DNA from: Ricinus communis
Lineage: Eukaryota; Streptophyta; Magnoliopsida; Malpighiales; Euphorbiaceae
Reading direction: 5' to 3'
DNA: 64,000 bases
NCBI RefSeq assembly: GCF_019578655.1
Contig: NC_063264.1
Location: forward strand, 27,117,688 to 27,181,687
The notes under the pieces are model-generated. The model saw only the letters and a program-made list of their open reading frames with translations. It was not told the DNA's origin and did not search any database. The translations under genes were made by a program, and so were the position numbers. Positions 25,301 to 35,279 of this stretch are shown here, in pieces (the first letter of the stretch is position 1; each line of letters opens with the position of its first letter).

Positions 25301-25495
25301 CAATGCTTAGACAAATGCAAAGAAAGAGAATTAGTTGATGGAGTATTGATATTATTCTACGAATGATCGCGAACAATTCTTTTAGAGGAAAAAGAGAACA
25401 CTAAGAATCAAGGCATGGCCAATATTGTGATCCAGGATTTGCACCATTAGGATCTCCATCATTTCTTATTCCTCTAGGAACAAGGACTCTTGATG
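22395..25495 (-). repeat. Array block 5, regular inverted arm
   Basis: Reverse units with A marks near 22539, 23537, 24490 and 25471: spacings of 998, 953 and 981 bp. This is the most regular part and shows the true period. An additional F-type segment near 24763-25000 and a deleted E region near 25020 interrupt the last unit. The arm ends with a reverse A mark and GGACTCTTGATG at about 25495, directly against the FBD fragment. Confidence 0.8.
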
Positions 25496-26139
25496 TGATT
25501 CTTCCTTAATACGATTAGAAAATCGGGTTGAGATTTTAATGCTTCTCAATGTATTTGTATTTGTCAAGAGATATTCTACCATTTCCATCTTCAGTATGCT
25601 ACCTGTAAATTCATTAAATTCAAGTCTCTCAATGGATAACTTCAAGCACTCAGGCAGAACTAATTCCTTATTCAAAGCCTTACAAAGAATCTTATGACGA
25701 CAAAACTGTGAAAAGACAAATATTTTGTTAACATTATCAAGGGCTTTATATAATATATAAGCAGACAAACTATGAAACATATAAATGATCATATTGCGGT
25801 TAAGTAGATTGACCATGTGGAATATGAGAACTTCCAAATTTGGTGAGATTCTGAATATATCAAGCAACTTAGACCATTCATTTCCATAAGCTCGCACTGC
25901 CAATTGAGTCAAATTATAGAAACAAGGCAACTTGTGCTTGGACGCATCAAAGAGAGCCTGAAAATGAAACACATGTTAGATTTAAGCTTTATTTTTATAG
26001 AAAACATTACAAAGAACATAAGACTTACTTGAGAAAATCTTGGAGATAAGCTTAAACTTTTGACACTACACATTTGCCTCAGAAGTTGAACCACATCAGG
26101 CCCAATTTTTTTATGAACATTGTCAGTATAATGCTCCAT
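25466..26139 (-). pseudogene. 3' fragment of an F-box/FBD/LRR-type gene
   Basis: Two exons on the minus strand: 26139-26029 and 25957 down to the array edge, joined by a GT-AG intron (26028-25958). The first ends with an LRR-like stretch (VVQLLRQMCSVKSLSLSP). The second reads LPCFYNLTQLAV, then ISPNLEVLIFHM, PECLKLSIERLEF and MEMVEYLLTNTNTLRSIKIS, the layout of an FBD domain with its final strand. The last nine or so codons before the stop are repeat-array sequence. The F-box and the upstream LRRs are missing; the copia LTR begins at 26139, overlapping the first apparent Met codon. Intact relatives are SCF ubiquitin-ligase adaptors; this copy cannot act as one. Confidence 0.8.
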
Positions 26140-26464
26140 GATGAAAATGTAATTAGAAGTTTTATTGATATGTGATGAGTTTACAAGTTGAATTCTAAGA
26201 TTTACATGTATGAGAGCGTTCTGTTATATATAAATGAAGGGTAACGGTCTTATTGCTTCCCTGTTGATCCTCTAAGCTCTATGTTAACGTTCCTTTCCGT
26301 TCTGAGAAAGGTAGAAGCGACCTTTCTTCTCCTTTTCTCAGCTTTTAGGCCTGTGATGATATGACCTGAGGCCTTAAACTTCGATCCTTGACTGTTGGTC
26401 TTTGTGTTCTTGTTCCCTTAATTGTTGGTCTGTGTGTTCTTGTTCCTGTCTTTGTTCTTCAATA
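26139..26464 (-). repeat. Copia 3' LTR and polypurine tract
   Basis: In element orientation the LTR starts TATTGAAGAAC (the usual TG appears changed to TA) after a polypurine tract TTAAGGGGGAG at 26475-26465, and ends TTTTCATCA. It contains a partial internal repeat of a ACACA(A/C)AGACCAACA stretch, giving about 40 bases with no match in the other LTR. Confidence 0.85.
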
Positions 26465-26479
26465 CTCCCCCTTAAGATG

Positions 26480-27060
26480 GATTCGAACAAGTTGACATAA
26501 CCCATCTTGCTAAGAAGATTTTGATGATGTGTTTTGTCCAGAGCCTTTATAAAGATATCCCCTAATTGTTCGTGGCTTCTGATGAATGGGGTTTCAATTT
26601 CACTAGATTGAACTTTCTCCCTTATGAAGTGGCAGTCCACTTCAATGTGTTTGGTTCGATCGTGAAAAAATGAGGTTTGAAACAATGTGCCTTGCTGCTT
26701 GATTATCGCAGTACATTTTCATCGGACCTTTGCATTCTATTTTCACGTCAGTAAGTACTTGTTTGATCCATATGAGCTTGCTAGCTGTTGACGCCATTGC
26801 TCGATATTCTGCTTCTGCACTTGATCTTGCGGTTACAGTTTGTTTTTTGCTTTTCTACATTACTAAGTTTCCTCCTATCAAGACGCAGAATCCAGAAGTT
26901 GATTTTCTGTCACAACTTTCGGCCCAATCTGCATCAGAAAACCAACTATAGCATTAGCATTGTTATTATTTTTCATCCAAATACCTTGACCTGGGGTGCC
27001 CTTGATATATCTAAGGATTTTATCAATAGCATCCAAATGACTGGTACGGGGAGTATGCAT
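26480..27060 (-). pseudogene. Copia RNase H region
   Basis: Reading on the minus strand: HLDAIDKILRYIKGTPGQGI, then a Ser/Ala/Glu block ARSSAEAEYRAMA, then MYCDNQAARHI and FHDRTKHIEVDCHFIREKV, followed by the end EQLGDIFIKALDK. These are the standard copia RNase H motifs; frame breaks separate them near 26690 and 26880. Confidence 0.85.
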
Positions 27061-27063
27061 AAA

Positions 27064-27849
27064 CTAGTTTACCATACTTACAACGTAGGCAATATCAGGT
27101 CTAGTGACTATCAGATATATTAGTTTTCCTACTAGACGTTGATAATTACCTATGTTATTTAAAGGTTCGCCATCTTCCAAATTAAGTTTGGGCTTAGTCT
27201 TCATTGGGGTATTTATCGGTTTGGCTCCTATTTTTCGTGTTTCTTTTAATAGATCAAGAACGTACTTTCTTTGAGACAGAAATAGGCCTTTATGTGATTT
27301 GGCTATTTCTATTCCAAGAAAGTAAGATAGCTGACCTAAGTCTTTGATATCAAATTCTCCTTTTAGTTTTAGCTTAACTTTTTTAATTTTTTTATTATTG
27401 TTACCGGTTATGATAATGTCATCGACATATACAAGAATAGTAATAGTGCATGTGTGAGTGTGTTTTACAAACATAGAGGAATCAAAAACACATTTATTAA
27501 AATTGATGTTCACCAAAAAATGGCTTAGTTTGGCATACCATGCTCTTGGAGATTGCTTTAACCCATAGATAGCCTTTTTGAGTTTACATACCAAGGAGTG
27601 ATCTGATGAGGACTTGTGACTTGGAGGAAGGGTCATGTGGACTTCTTCGTCTAGAGATCCTTGAAGGAAGGCATTTTTCACATCCATTTGAAACAGGCTC
27701 CAACCTGAATTAGTGGCAATAAATAATAATATGTGAACAGTACTCATTTTGGCTATAAGAGCAAAAGTTTCCTGGTAGTCTACCCCATAGGTGTGAGTGA
27801 ATCCTTTTGCTACTAACCTAGCCTTATATCGTTCAATGGTACCATACAT
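27064..27849 (-). pseudogene. Copia reverse transcriptase
   Basis: 261 open codons. Motifs in order: ARLVAKGFTHTYGVDYQETF, FQMDVKNAFLQGSLDEEV, CKLKKAIYGLKQSPRAWY, then the intact catalytic box ILVYVDDIIITGN, FDIKDLGQLSYFLGIEI, and QRLVGKLIYLIVTRPDIAY. Both catalytic Asp residues of YVDD are kept. This is the best preserved part of the element, but it is separated by stops from integrase upstream and RNase H downstream. Confidence 0.92.
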
Positions 27850-28456
27850 TTGTACTTTATTTTATATACCCACTTGCACCCTACGGGTATTTTTTTTGAG
27901 GTAGAGTAATAATATCTCATGTGTCATTCTTTTCTAAGGCTTGAAGCTCTTCCTTCATGGCTTTGCACCAATTGGGATTAGAGTTAGCTTCATAGAAATA
28001 TGTGGGCTCAGTGTGTGTTGTGAGATTGCCTAGGTATGCCTTATATGAATTTGATACATAATTATAATTAATGAAGCGTTGAATAGGATACAACACCTTA
28101 TGGGACACGTAGTCCCTTAGCCTGGCAGGAGGTCTGGTTGGTCGAGATGATCTTCGCAAGGCAATTTTTTCTTCTTGTGGCTCATTTTCTCCCCCTGAAG
28201 AAGTTGCCTCGGGAGTGACTTATTCTCCCCTTGAAAAAATGGCCTCGGAAGTGGCCTCTGAAATTGGCTCCCTCTTTGATGGAGTATCCTGTATTGGATT
28301 GTCAACAAAGGAAGAGTTATATGGAAATAATAAGGTAGGGGGCCCATGATTTTTAGTTAGGTCATTTGTGAAGTAAGGTGTACTTTCATCAAACGACATA
28401 TCCCGAGAGATATAGAGCTTGTGAGTGGATGGGTCATAGCATTTATACCCCTTTTT

Positions 28457-29137
28457 TCAGAGGAGTAGGAACATAGTTTTGACTGAACTCTTGTCGAGTT
28501 TATGGTGACGTCTAGTGTGGACAAAGGCTGTGCAACAAAAAACTCGAATGTGTCTTAATTCTATTTTTCTTCCTTTGAGAAGTTCTAGAGGACTAAGATT
28601 TTTGAGTTTGGTGCTAGGTAGTTTGTTGATGAGATATGTAGCGGTTAAGAGTGCATCCGACCAAAAAATATGTAGGATATTATTTTGAAAGAGAAGGGAT
28701 CTTGTGACTTCAAGGAGATGCCTGTTTTTTCTTTTAGAAACTCTGTTTTGTCCAGGAGTATAAATGCAGGTAGTTTGATGCAAAATTCTCTTTTTAGAAA
28801 AAAAGTCAGAAATTTTTTTATTTATGTATTCAGTGCCATTATCTGAGCAAAAAATTTTAATTTTGGCATTATACTGATTTTGAATAAAATTAAAAAAGTT
28901 TTGGAAAAAGGTAAAGACCTCGGTTTTTCCTTTTAACAAATAAACCCAAGTAGTGCGGGAGTAGTCATTAATGAATGTAACAAAGTATCTGAAGTGATTG
29001 TATGAAGTGACGGGGGCAGGTCCCCAAACATCATAGTGAATTAAGTTAAACATATTGTCAGATATAGTAGAAGATACAGGAAAAGGTAATCTAGTATGCT
29101 TAGCAAATTTACAAATGTCATAACAACTAGAATTCAA
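28457..29137 (-). pseudogene. Copia integrase
   Basis: 226 open codons reading CKFAKHTRLPFP, then HYDVWGPAPVTSYNHFRYFV, FCSDNGTEYINKKISDFF and KRKNRHLLEVTRSLLF. The D, D and E of the integrase core can be assigned to HYDVWG, CSDNGTE and NRHLLE. Reading then continues to ELRHIRVFCCTAFVH. A stop cuts it from the linker (28347-27917), which holds the usual R-S/T-R-P-T-R-P region before RT. Confidence 0.9.
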
Positions 29138-29237
29138 TTTTTGACAAAAAAAGCTAGTTTAAGATTTTATCGTACGGATGCCCGAACCGCCGATGCATCA
29201 ACATGCCTTGATTGACTGGGCTAGTCAAGATAAGACA

Positions 29238-29627
29238 CTAGTTAGTGGAGTTTGTGAGATAATACAGGCCATTTTCAAAACGACCCTCACCAATCGTCTT
29301 CCCTGTGATTCGATCCTGAAACAACACTGTAGTAAGTGAGAATATAACATTACAATTTAAGGTTCTAGTTATCTTACCGACAGATAATAAATTAGCTTTA
29401 AAATCCGGTAAGAAAAGAATATCATGTATGTTATTATGCAATAAATTTGAGGAGCCAAAACCAGAGACTTTAGCTCGATCTTCGTTGGCAACGGTCACAT
29501 GTTGGGAATCAATAGGTACAAAATTTTGTAATTTTGTTGCATCCCACGTCATGTGATCTGTTGCATCGGAATCGATGATCCAATTGTGAGAAGCTTTTAA
29601 GGAATTTACATAATTTTTAGACACCAA
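29238..29627 (-). pseudogene. Copia protease region
   Basis: Reads WIIDSDATDHMTWD, the protease active-site block in which the normal D-S-G-A has become D-S-D-A. That Gly is needed for the active-site turn, so the protease is probably dead. It continues with VTVANEDRAKVSGFGS and LFLPDFKANLLSVGKIT, and ends GRFENGLYYLTN, all typical of copia elements. Confidence 0.85.
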
Positions 29628-29899
29628 ACTTGACCCACGGGGTTGCTAGAGCTGAATAATGGACCGGAGCTGAGAAATCAATTGGGAAAGTTGGAAATTT
29701 TTTGTTGGGTCAGTTCCGGGTCGGTTCGGCTGAGCAAAACGAGTCAGATTCGGGTCAGCCTAGTTGTTGGAATCGGGTCGGATCGGGTAGCTGGAGCTGA
29801 GTCGGGTCAGGTCGCTAGAGCCAGGTCGGATTGAATTAAAAGAATCCGACCCGTTACTTACCTCCTAACCCGATCCAGACACCTCATCATAACCCTTAG

Positions 29900-30843
29900 G
29901 GTTAGATGAGTTTGCGACGCCTAAGTCGCCAAATCTCCTTCTCTCTTCTTTCTTTCGTCTCCCGTTTCTTCCTCTCTCAACCCTGCTGAGACTCGGCTGC
30001 AGATGGGGATGGAGATGCCAACAATAATCCTGAGAGTGCCCTTGCTTCTTGCAATGGTCGCACCTCTCGACGCTGGCAGGCGCTCCTCTCGCTCGAGTCG
30101 TCTCGCTAGGCCTTATTCTCTGTGTTGTCGAAGCTGTTAGCTGTGCTCATAGTCACGCGTCTAGTCTCTTCATGCTGGATGATGGTTATGACGGCGTCGA
30201 TTTTGGGGAGGTTGCTTGACAATAGAATCTGCAACCTCAAAGCCTCATAGCTCGAATCCAGCCTCCCCAGGTAAGTATACACCAAATCTTACTTTGCTCT
30301 TCTTCTTGCCTCTTCTAGGTCTGTTGTCGATGGGAGGTAACTCTGTAGTTCTTCCCATCTGGTCAGTACCTCAGTCGCGTAACTCGTGCTTGTCCGAGTC
30401 CCTTGTTTGATTTATGCCAGTTCTTGCTTTAAATTGAAGATGTGAGCATAATTTTGCTCATGGCCATATAGGCCTTTCATCTTGATCCAAATCACCTGTG
30501 AGGATTCCACTAGCATGCAAGGTCTGGCTATCTAAGGCTCCATAGTATTAGTGAGTAGTGACATTACAGTATGGTCTGTCGTCTGCCACTACTCCATTGC
30601 TTCCATTTCTTCTTTGGTTGGTTGGTTCGAATTGATTGATTGTGGCTTGCTTCTGGTTCCTGTGATGAACCCTAATTTTTTTCTGCCACTTAGGCTGATG
30701 TAAACTGACCTCGACCATTCAAAATAATTTCGATTGCCTCTTAACACAGTGTTGGTTAGTTTTGTGATATCACTATGAGACATGATGAGAAAGATTGTTT
30801 TGTTTGTGTTTTGGTTTGGATTGGTAAGTGATGATAGGATCAA
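29900..30843 (-). pseudogene. Copia gag with zinc knuckle
   Basis: The start near 30843 leads to LRGNRNYFEWSRSVYISLSG, the conserved gag entry of this copia group. Stops follow from 30589 on. Near 30062-30020 the minus strand reads CDHCKKQGHSQDYCW, a complete CX2CX4HX4C knuckle. A GGTCGGATCGGGT-rich patch around 29690-29830 lies between knuckle and protease. Confidence 0.8.
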
Positions 30844-30847
30844 GCCT

Positions 30848-30859
30848 GCTCTAATACCA
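30848..30859 (-). other. Copia primer-binding site (initiator tRNA-Met)
   Basis: Minus strand TGGTATTAGAGC lies directly after the 5' LTR end TTTTCATCA. It differs by one base from TGGTATCAGAGC, the usual site complementary to initiator tRNA-Met. Confidence 0.85.
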
Positions 30860-31161
30860 TGATGAAAATATAATTAGAAGTTTTATTGATCTGTGATGAG
30901 TTTACAAGTTGAATTCTAAGATTTACATGTATGAGAGTGTTCTGTTATATACAAATGAAGGGTAATGGTCTTATTGCTACCCTGTTGATCCCCTAAGCTC
31001 TATGTCAACGTTCTTTTCCGTTCTGAGAAAGGTAGAAGCGACCTTTCTTCCTTAGGGAAGAAAGGTTGCTCCTTTTCTCAGCTTTTAGGCTTGTGATGAT
31101 ATGACCTGAGGCCTTGACCTTCGGTCCTTGACTGTTGGTCTTTGTGTTCTTGTTCCCTTAA
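30860..31161 (-). repeat. Copia 5' LTR, outer end missing
   Basis: Matches the 3' LTR from TGATGAAAAT (plus-strand reading) to about TTCCCTTA at 31161, with scattered substitutions and a 15-base insertion near 31060. The outermost 40 or so bases of the 3' LTR have no counterpart; an (ATT)n-like tract follows. Confidence 0.85.
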
Positions 31162-32230
31162 CTTAGTTATTACTAATATTATTATTATTATTATTATTAA
31201 AAAGAAAATTTGGGTATTACAGTCTTGACTTACATGGTAGCTTTTTCCATATTTTCAATTACACCTTTATACATTTATAGTTCGTTGTTTCTCGACTCTG
31301 AAAAATCATAGAATATAAACTTATGGATGTTAAAAAATATTAAACATTGACAGACCTATGTGAGGACTAGTGGGGGCTAAAGCCCAAACTAGAATTTGAT
31401 TTTCCTTTTCTCAATTTTTTAGTTATTTAATTAAATAAAATAAGTTTTTTAACTATTTTTAAAAGGAAGAAAAAATAAGTATAAGACATATTAACACTGT
31501 AATATTATTGTATTCTTTTCAAAAAAGAGAACTCTCAAATATTAAAAATAAATTATGTTTATCATCATTTATTTATTGATAATGTTATTAAAATATAAAA
31601 ATGAGCAGAAAGCTGTTTGTAAACCTTATTTGAAAATTTTCATTATTTCAATATCTTTTAATAAGTCATTTAGAAGTTAATAAAATTAAATTCTCAACCA
31701 TCTTCAGATTCAACCATTATAAATATTTTAAAAATTAATAAAATATTTTTTAAATAATTTAATTCACATGTCATTTTTTATATTAATCATTATAAGTAAA
31801 TTATATTTTTTTTTACTATAATCAATCATGATAATGGAATGCTTATTACATTATACTTGCATTGTAGTTTTTATTACAGCATATTATTGATTACGTTTTT
31901 TGAAATTTTTCTTCTTTTTTTGGTATTTCTTTGAAAAATATAAATAGTGAATATTTATTATAGTTATCTTTACAATAATTTGGAGAATTTTAAAGTGTTG
32001 TAGTTTAAAGTATTTTTCTTTCCATACGTTGACGTGCCATTCAATAATATTATGACACTCTAATATTAAATTAATTTTTTATTAAATAAAAAGATATGAT
32101 GACTTGCTATTACAGATTATCTTATACATAATTATTTTTTATCTAAATGACAAAATAGTTTTTGCAATTTATATAATTACTTTATATTCTTATGTAAATT
32201 TTTTATCATTGTATGTATATTCTTATGTAA
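31162..32230. other. AT-rich intergenic DNA
   Basis: No gene seen. It begins with an ATT microsatellite (31170-31200), then strongly AT-rich DNA without long frames. The missing 5' part of the FBD gene is not recognisable here. Confidence 0.5.
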
Positions 32231-33420
32231 ATATAATAGATAATTTACAAAAATTAGTTTAAATTTATATAAAAAAAAGTTTCAGAATGTGATTTTTATC
32301 CTAACTAAACAATTCTTTATTATATTTCAAAATCTTATGAAGACATTTTAAGAAAATTTCATAATTTAATACAAATTTATAAAAATTAATCCAAATTTAC
32401 ATAAAAAAGTTTTATTATGTAATTTTTGCTAACTATATAACTCTAATTCTATTTCATAATTTCCGTCATAAAATTTACTATGATACAAATTTTATAAAGT
32501 TATAAAAGTATTGTATAATTTGATACAAAAAATTAAAAAAATTATCCAAATTTACTTCATTGTATAATGTTTTCTTAACTATATAATTTTTAATTGAATT
32601 CCATAATCTACACTATAGGATGTAAAATACTAAATTTTTTGTTATTATATTGAAAAATATACATAATTTGATACAGGTTTAAAAAAAATCTAATCCAAAT
32701 TTACGTAAAAAAATTTTATTATGTAAATTTTATAAAAATAATATGATTTTTAATTATATCACATGATATACATCATTAAATATGTAGATGAAAAATTTGA
32801 CAAACTATTGAAAACAATTACATAATTTAATGAAAAGTTACAAAAATAGTTTAAAATTATTTAATAAATTTTACTATGTAATTTTTATACTAACTACATA
32901 ATTTTTTAATAGTTTAAAATTATTTAATAAATTTCAACCATAAAATGTGTAATGATAATGATTTTAACAAATTATTTGATAAACTTAAATAATTTAATGA
33001 AAATTAGTTTCACTTTTTTATAAACTTTATGTAAGAATTATATTAGCTATATTTTATTTTTTCATTGTATTGCATCCTTTACAACAAAGGATGTGCAATG
33101 TAGAAATTTTAACAAGTTATTGTAAAAAATTATATAATTTGATAAATTTTATAAAAATTAATCAAAATCTTAACATAGAATTTTTATGTTAGTTATATAA
33201 ATTTTTATTTTATTCCGTGACTTTCACCATAGAGTTTCTAATAATAAAAAAATTGATAAGTTATTGAAAGAAATTACATAGCTTTTGATGCAAAATTACA
33301 AAAATTAGTTTGAATTTACATAAAATTGTCTTATTATATAATTTTTATTTAAATATATATACTTTTTAAGTGTAATTAATATATAGTTTATACCATGTGA
33401 TGTCCAATAATAGAAAATAA
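32230..33420. repeat. AT-rich tandem array, period about 150 bp
   Basis: A diverged unit recurs about eight times: ATAATTTGATAC, then AAAAATTAATCCAAATTTACA, TTTTATTATGTAATTTTTA, CTAACTATATAATTTTTAAT, then a TTCCATAAT..ACCATA-like block. The ATAATTTGATA mark recurs near 32233, 32360, 32513, 32662, 32821, 32986, 33131 and 33276, giving steps of 127 to 165 bp. It is satellite-like in period (near one nucleosome) and old in divergence. No coding content. Confidence 0.72.
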
Positions 33421-34666
33421 TTAGTTGACTTATGATCGGTCCAAATAATGTATAGATATTTAAGGATATTTTAGAGCTTTAGCGACATATTTCTATATAT
33501 AATATGGTGAAAATATATGTTTTTACCTCACTTAAGTTTAATTGTCTATTTTCAGGAATATTGGTAAAAAGAGAAAAATATAGAGCTAAAAGAAGTTTAA
33601 TGAGACATGTTCGTGTCAAGGCCCAAAATTAAGACGCATGGACTGCTAATTACAAGGCCTAAGGGATATTTTAGTCATTTTGTATAATTATTAGAATTTA
33701 TATTAAAAGTTATTTATGGGATAGTATTTGATGGAGATAAAAATACTTAAAGATTTTATCTATTAGATAGACTTATATTAGTATACTTCTCTATATAAAT
33801 CTCTGCAAAACCCTAAAAAAAAAAAAAATGGAGTTTTCTCCTACCTGCTCTCTACACCTGCCATCATTATTCTTTCCAATTTTTCCATAAACATATAGTT
33901 TTAGTTTTCATTACTCTTTTTAGGATCTAAAGAGCTTTTCAAGAAGTGGAGAGTGAGGACCAATCTTCTTCCTACTTGAAAAAATTCTTGATCTAGAGGG
34001 AGTTTTTACTTTTTTGTGTCTTTCTATTTAATACCATGATCATTAGATAAAATATGTTAGGCTAGTTTTCACAAGTGTTTAGTTTAGTCTTTTTACTTTT
34101 ATATGAACCTTGTTATTTATTTATTTAATGAATGATTTATTTACCTTCATATATTTATTAGTTTCATATATTATTATTGGTTGACCATCATATCAATTTA
34201 GTAGTAATATCTGTTATGAAAATCTTTAGGTTAAAAGTATTAAAAACATCATCTTTACTTTAATCTATGTTGGTATAAGAAACCTAAGTTGCATCATTAG
34301 CTTGAGTAATTTAGGGAAAAAGGCACATCACCATCTCATTTATTAGATCTAGGCTTAAGATAAAACAAGGAGACTACTAAGTAAATGGCTAGACTAAATA
34401 CTATCTTTAGCATATAGTTTTAGATCATAAGCATTTGTATTTGCATTGCATATGTATTTATTGTTTAGTTACTTTACTTTATGAATATTACCCTCTCAAT
34501 ATATTGATTTAGAGTGTTTAGATTTACTTTTATTATTTTATATTGATAATTAGTCTTTATAATAAATGGCTTCATAGTTCCTTAAGAGATCGATCTCGTA
34601 GTGAACTTACCTTATTATAGGAACGGTTCGTGTACTTGTGAGTACTAAAAAAGACACATCTAGTTT

Positions 34667-34683
34667 TGGCGCTATTGCCAGGG
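34667..34683 (+). other. Primer-binding site of Athila/Tat type
   Basis: TGGCGCTATTGCCAGGG resembles TGGCGCCGTTGCCGGGG, the site complementary to tRNA-Asp used by Athila and Tat retrotransposons, with three differences. Confidence 0.75.
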
Positions 34684-34907
34684 AACTGTGTCCAAATTTA
34701 TTATATTGATTGGTTATCAAAAGTCTCTTGTGTTTGTTAGTTTATTTTGTATTTTGTGATTTATTTTGTTTATGTATTTTTATTTTGTTTGTTTGCTTTG
34801 TGTTTTGTGATTAATTTATTTTTAAGTTTTTTTATTAATCTGAAATTTTTTTTTATATGCTTAGGAGGAAATAATTAGAAGAAGAATCAACATAAGAAGT
34901 TGATGTC

Positions 34908-35279
34908 ATGGCAAACCCACTAAGAAAAGTTGGAGCTGAAAGACAAATGGCTATGAAAGATTATGCACAGGCTACAATTGGTAACACTACTTCATGCATA
35001 GTTCTAGGTGATACATCTAGGAATTATGAACTTAAGAGTATTAATTTTAATATGCTTCCATCATTTTATGGTATGCCCAGTGAGGATGCATTAACATTCA
35101 TTAGAAAATTTTATGCTCTAGTTCATATTTTCTCATTATTTGGATTAAATGAGGATCAACTAAGAATGAAATGTTTCCCTTATTTATTGAAAGATAAAGC
35201 AAAGGCTTGGTTAATAATATTGCCTCCTAATTCTTTGAAAAATTGGGATGAAATTTATCAAAAGTTTTCAAAAACATAA
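34908..35279 (+). pseudogene. Athila/Tat-like gag fragment
   Basis: 123 codons reading YELKSINFNMLPSFYGMPSE, then LRMKCFPYLLKDKAKAWL and NWDEIYQKFSK. This is the retrotransposon gag core of Athila/Tat type (relatives have LRLFPFSLKDKAKWL and TWDE..KKF). It ends in a stop where relatives continue for hundreds of residues, so it is truncated. Confidence 0.85.

Larger units (their letters stand above)
14741..25495. repeat. Array of about 0.98-kb non-coding repeat units, two opposed arms
   Basis: One sequence family fills 10.8 kb. A full unit carries these landmarks in order: A GTGCCTAGAGGAACAAGG; B ACCATCATACTAGACAGAG; C CACAAGTTCTTTGTTCTC; D GACGTGAGCGATAAGTCT; E a GTTGACTNGTCAAC palindrome; F TGGGCCTACCTAATAACACT; G CCAATCCTTGTGTCATCA. 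Forward A marks lie near 14741, 17943, 18369, 19352, 19926, 20858 and 21350; inverted A marks near 16169, 22539, 23537, 24490 and 25471. Full-length spacing is 930-1000 bp; shorter spacings are internally deleted units. No frame has protein-family resemblance; the many 60-90 codon ORFs are shared translations of the repeat. I do not recognise the family. It may be a long-period satellite or an amplified non-autonomous element. Confidence 0.88.
26139..31161 (-). mobile_element. Ty1/copia retrotransposon, degenerate
   Basis: About 5.0 kb on the minus strand with LTRs at 26139-26464 (3') and 30860-31161 (5', truncated), a primer-binding site next to the 5' LTR, and gag, protease, integrase, RT and RNase H in copia order (integrase before RT). 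Several frames are interrupted, so it is not autonomous. The LTRs differ at scattered bases and by a 15-bp insertion in the 5' copy near 31060, which indicates an insertion that is not recent. It sits against the FBD gene fragment. No target-site duplication is seen because the outer end of the 5' LTR is lost. Confidence 0.92.
33430..35279 (+). mobile_element. Athila/Tat-like Ty3/gypsy element, 5' part only
   Basis: A probable LTR (about 33430-34660), then a primer-binding site at 34667-34683 and a gag start at 34908-35279. After the gag fragment nothing of the element is recognised. The LTR left edge is uncertain. The LTR holds a TATA-like CTCTATATAAATCTCTGC near 33792, typical of a retrotransposon promoter. 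Confidence 0.72.

Noticed and set aside
32230..33420. CRISPR-like array
   Set aside because: The units are diverged over their full length with no identical repeat/unique spacer pattern, and the host is a plant nucleus.
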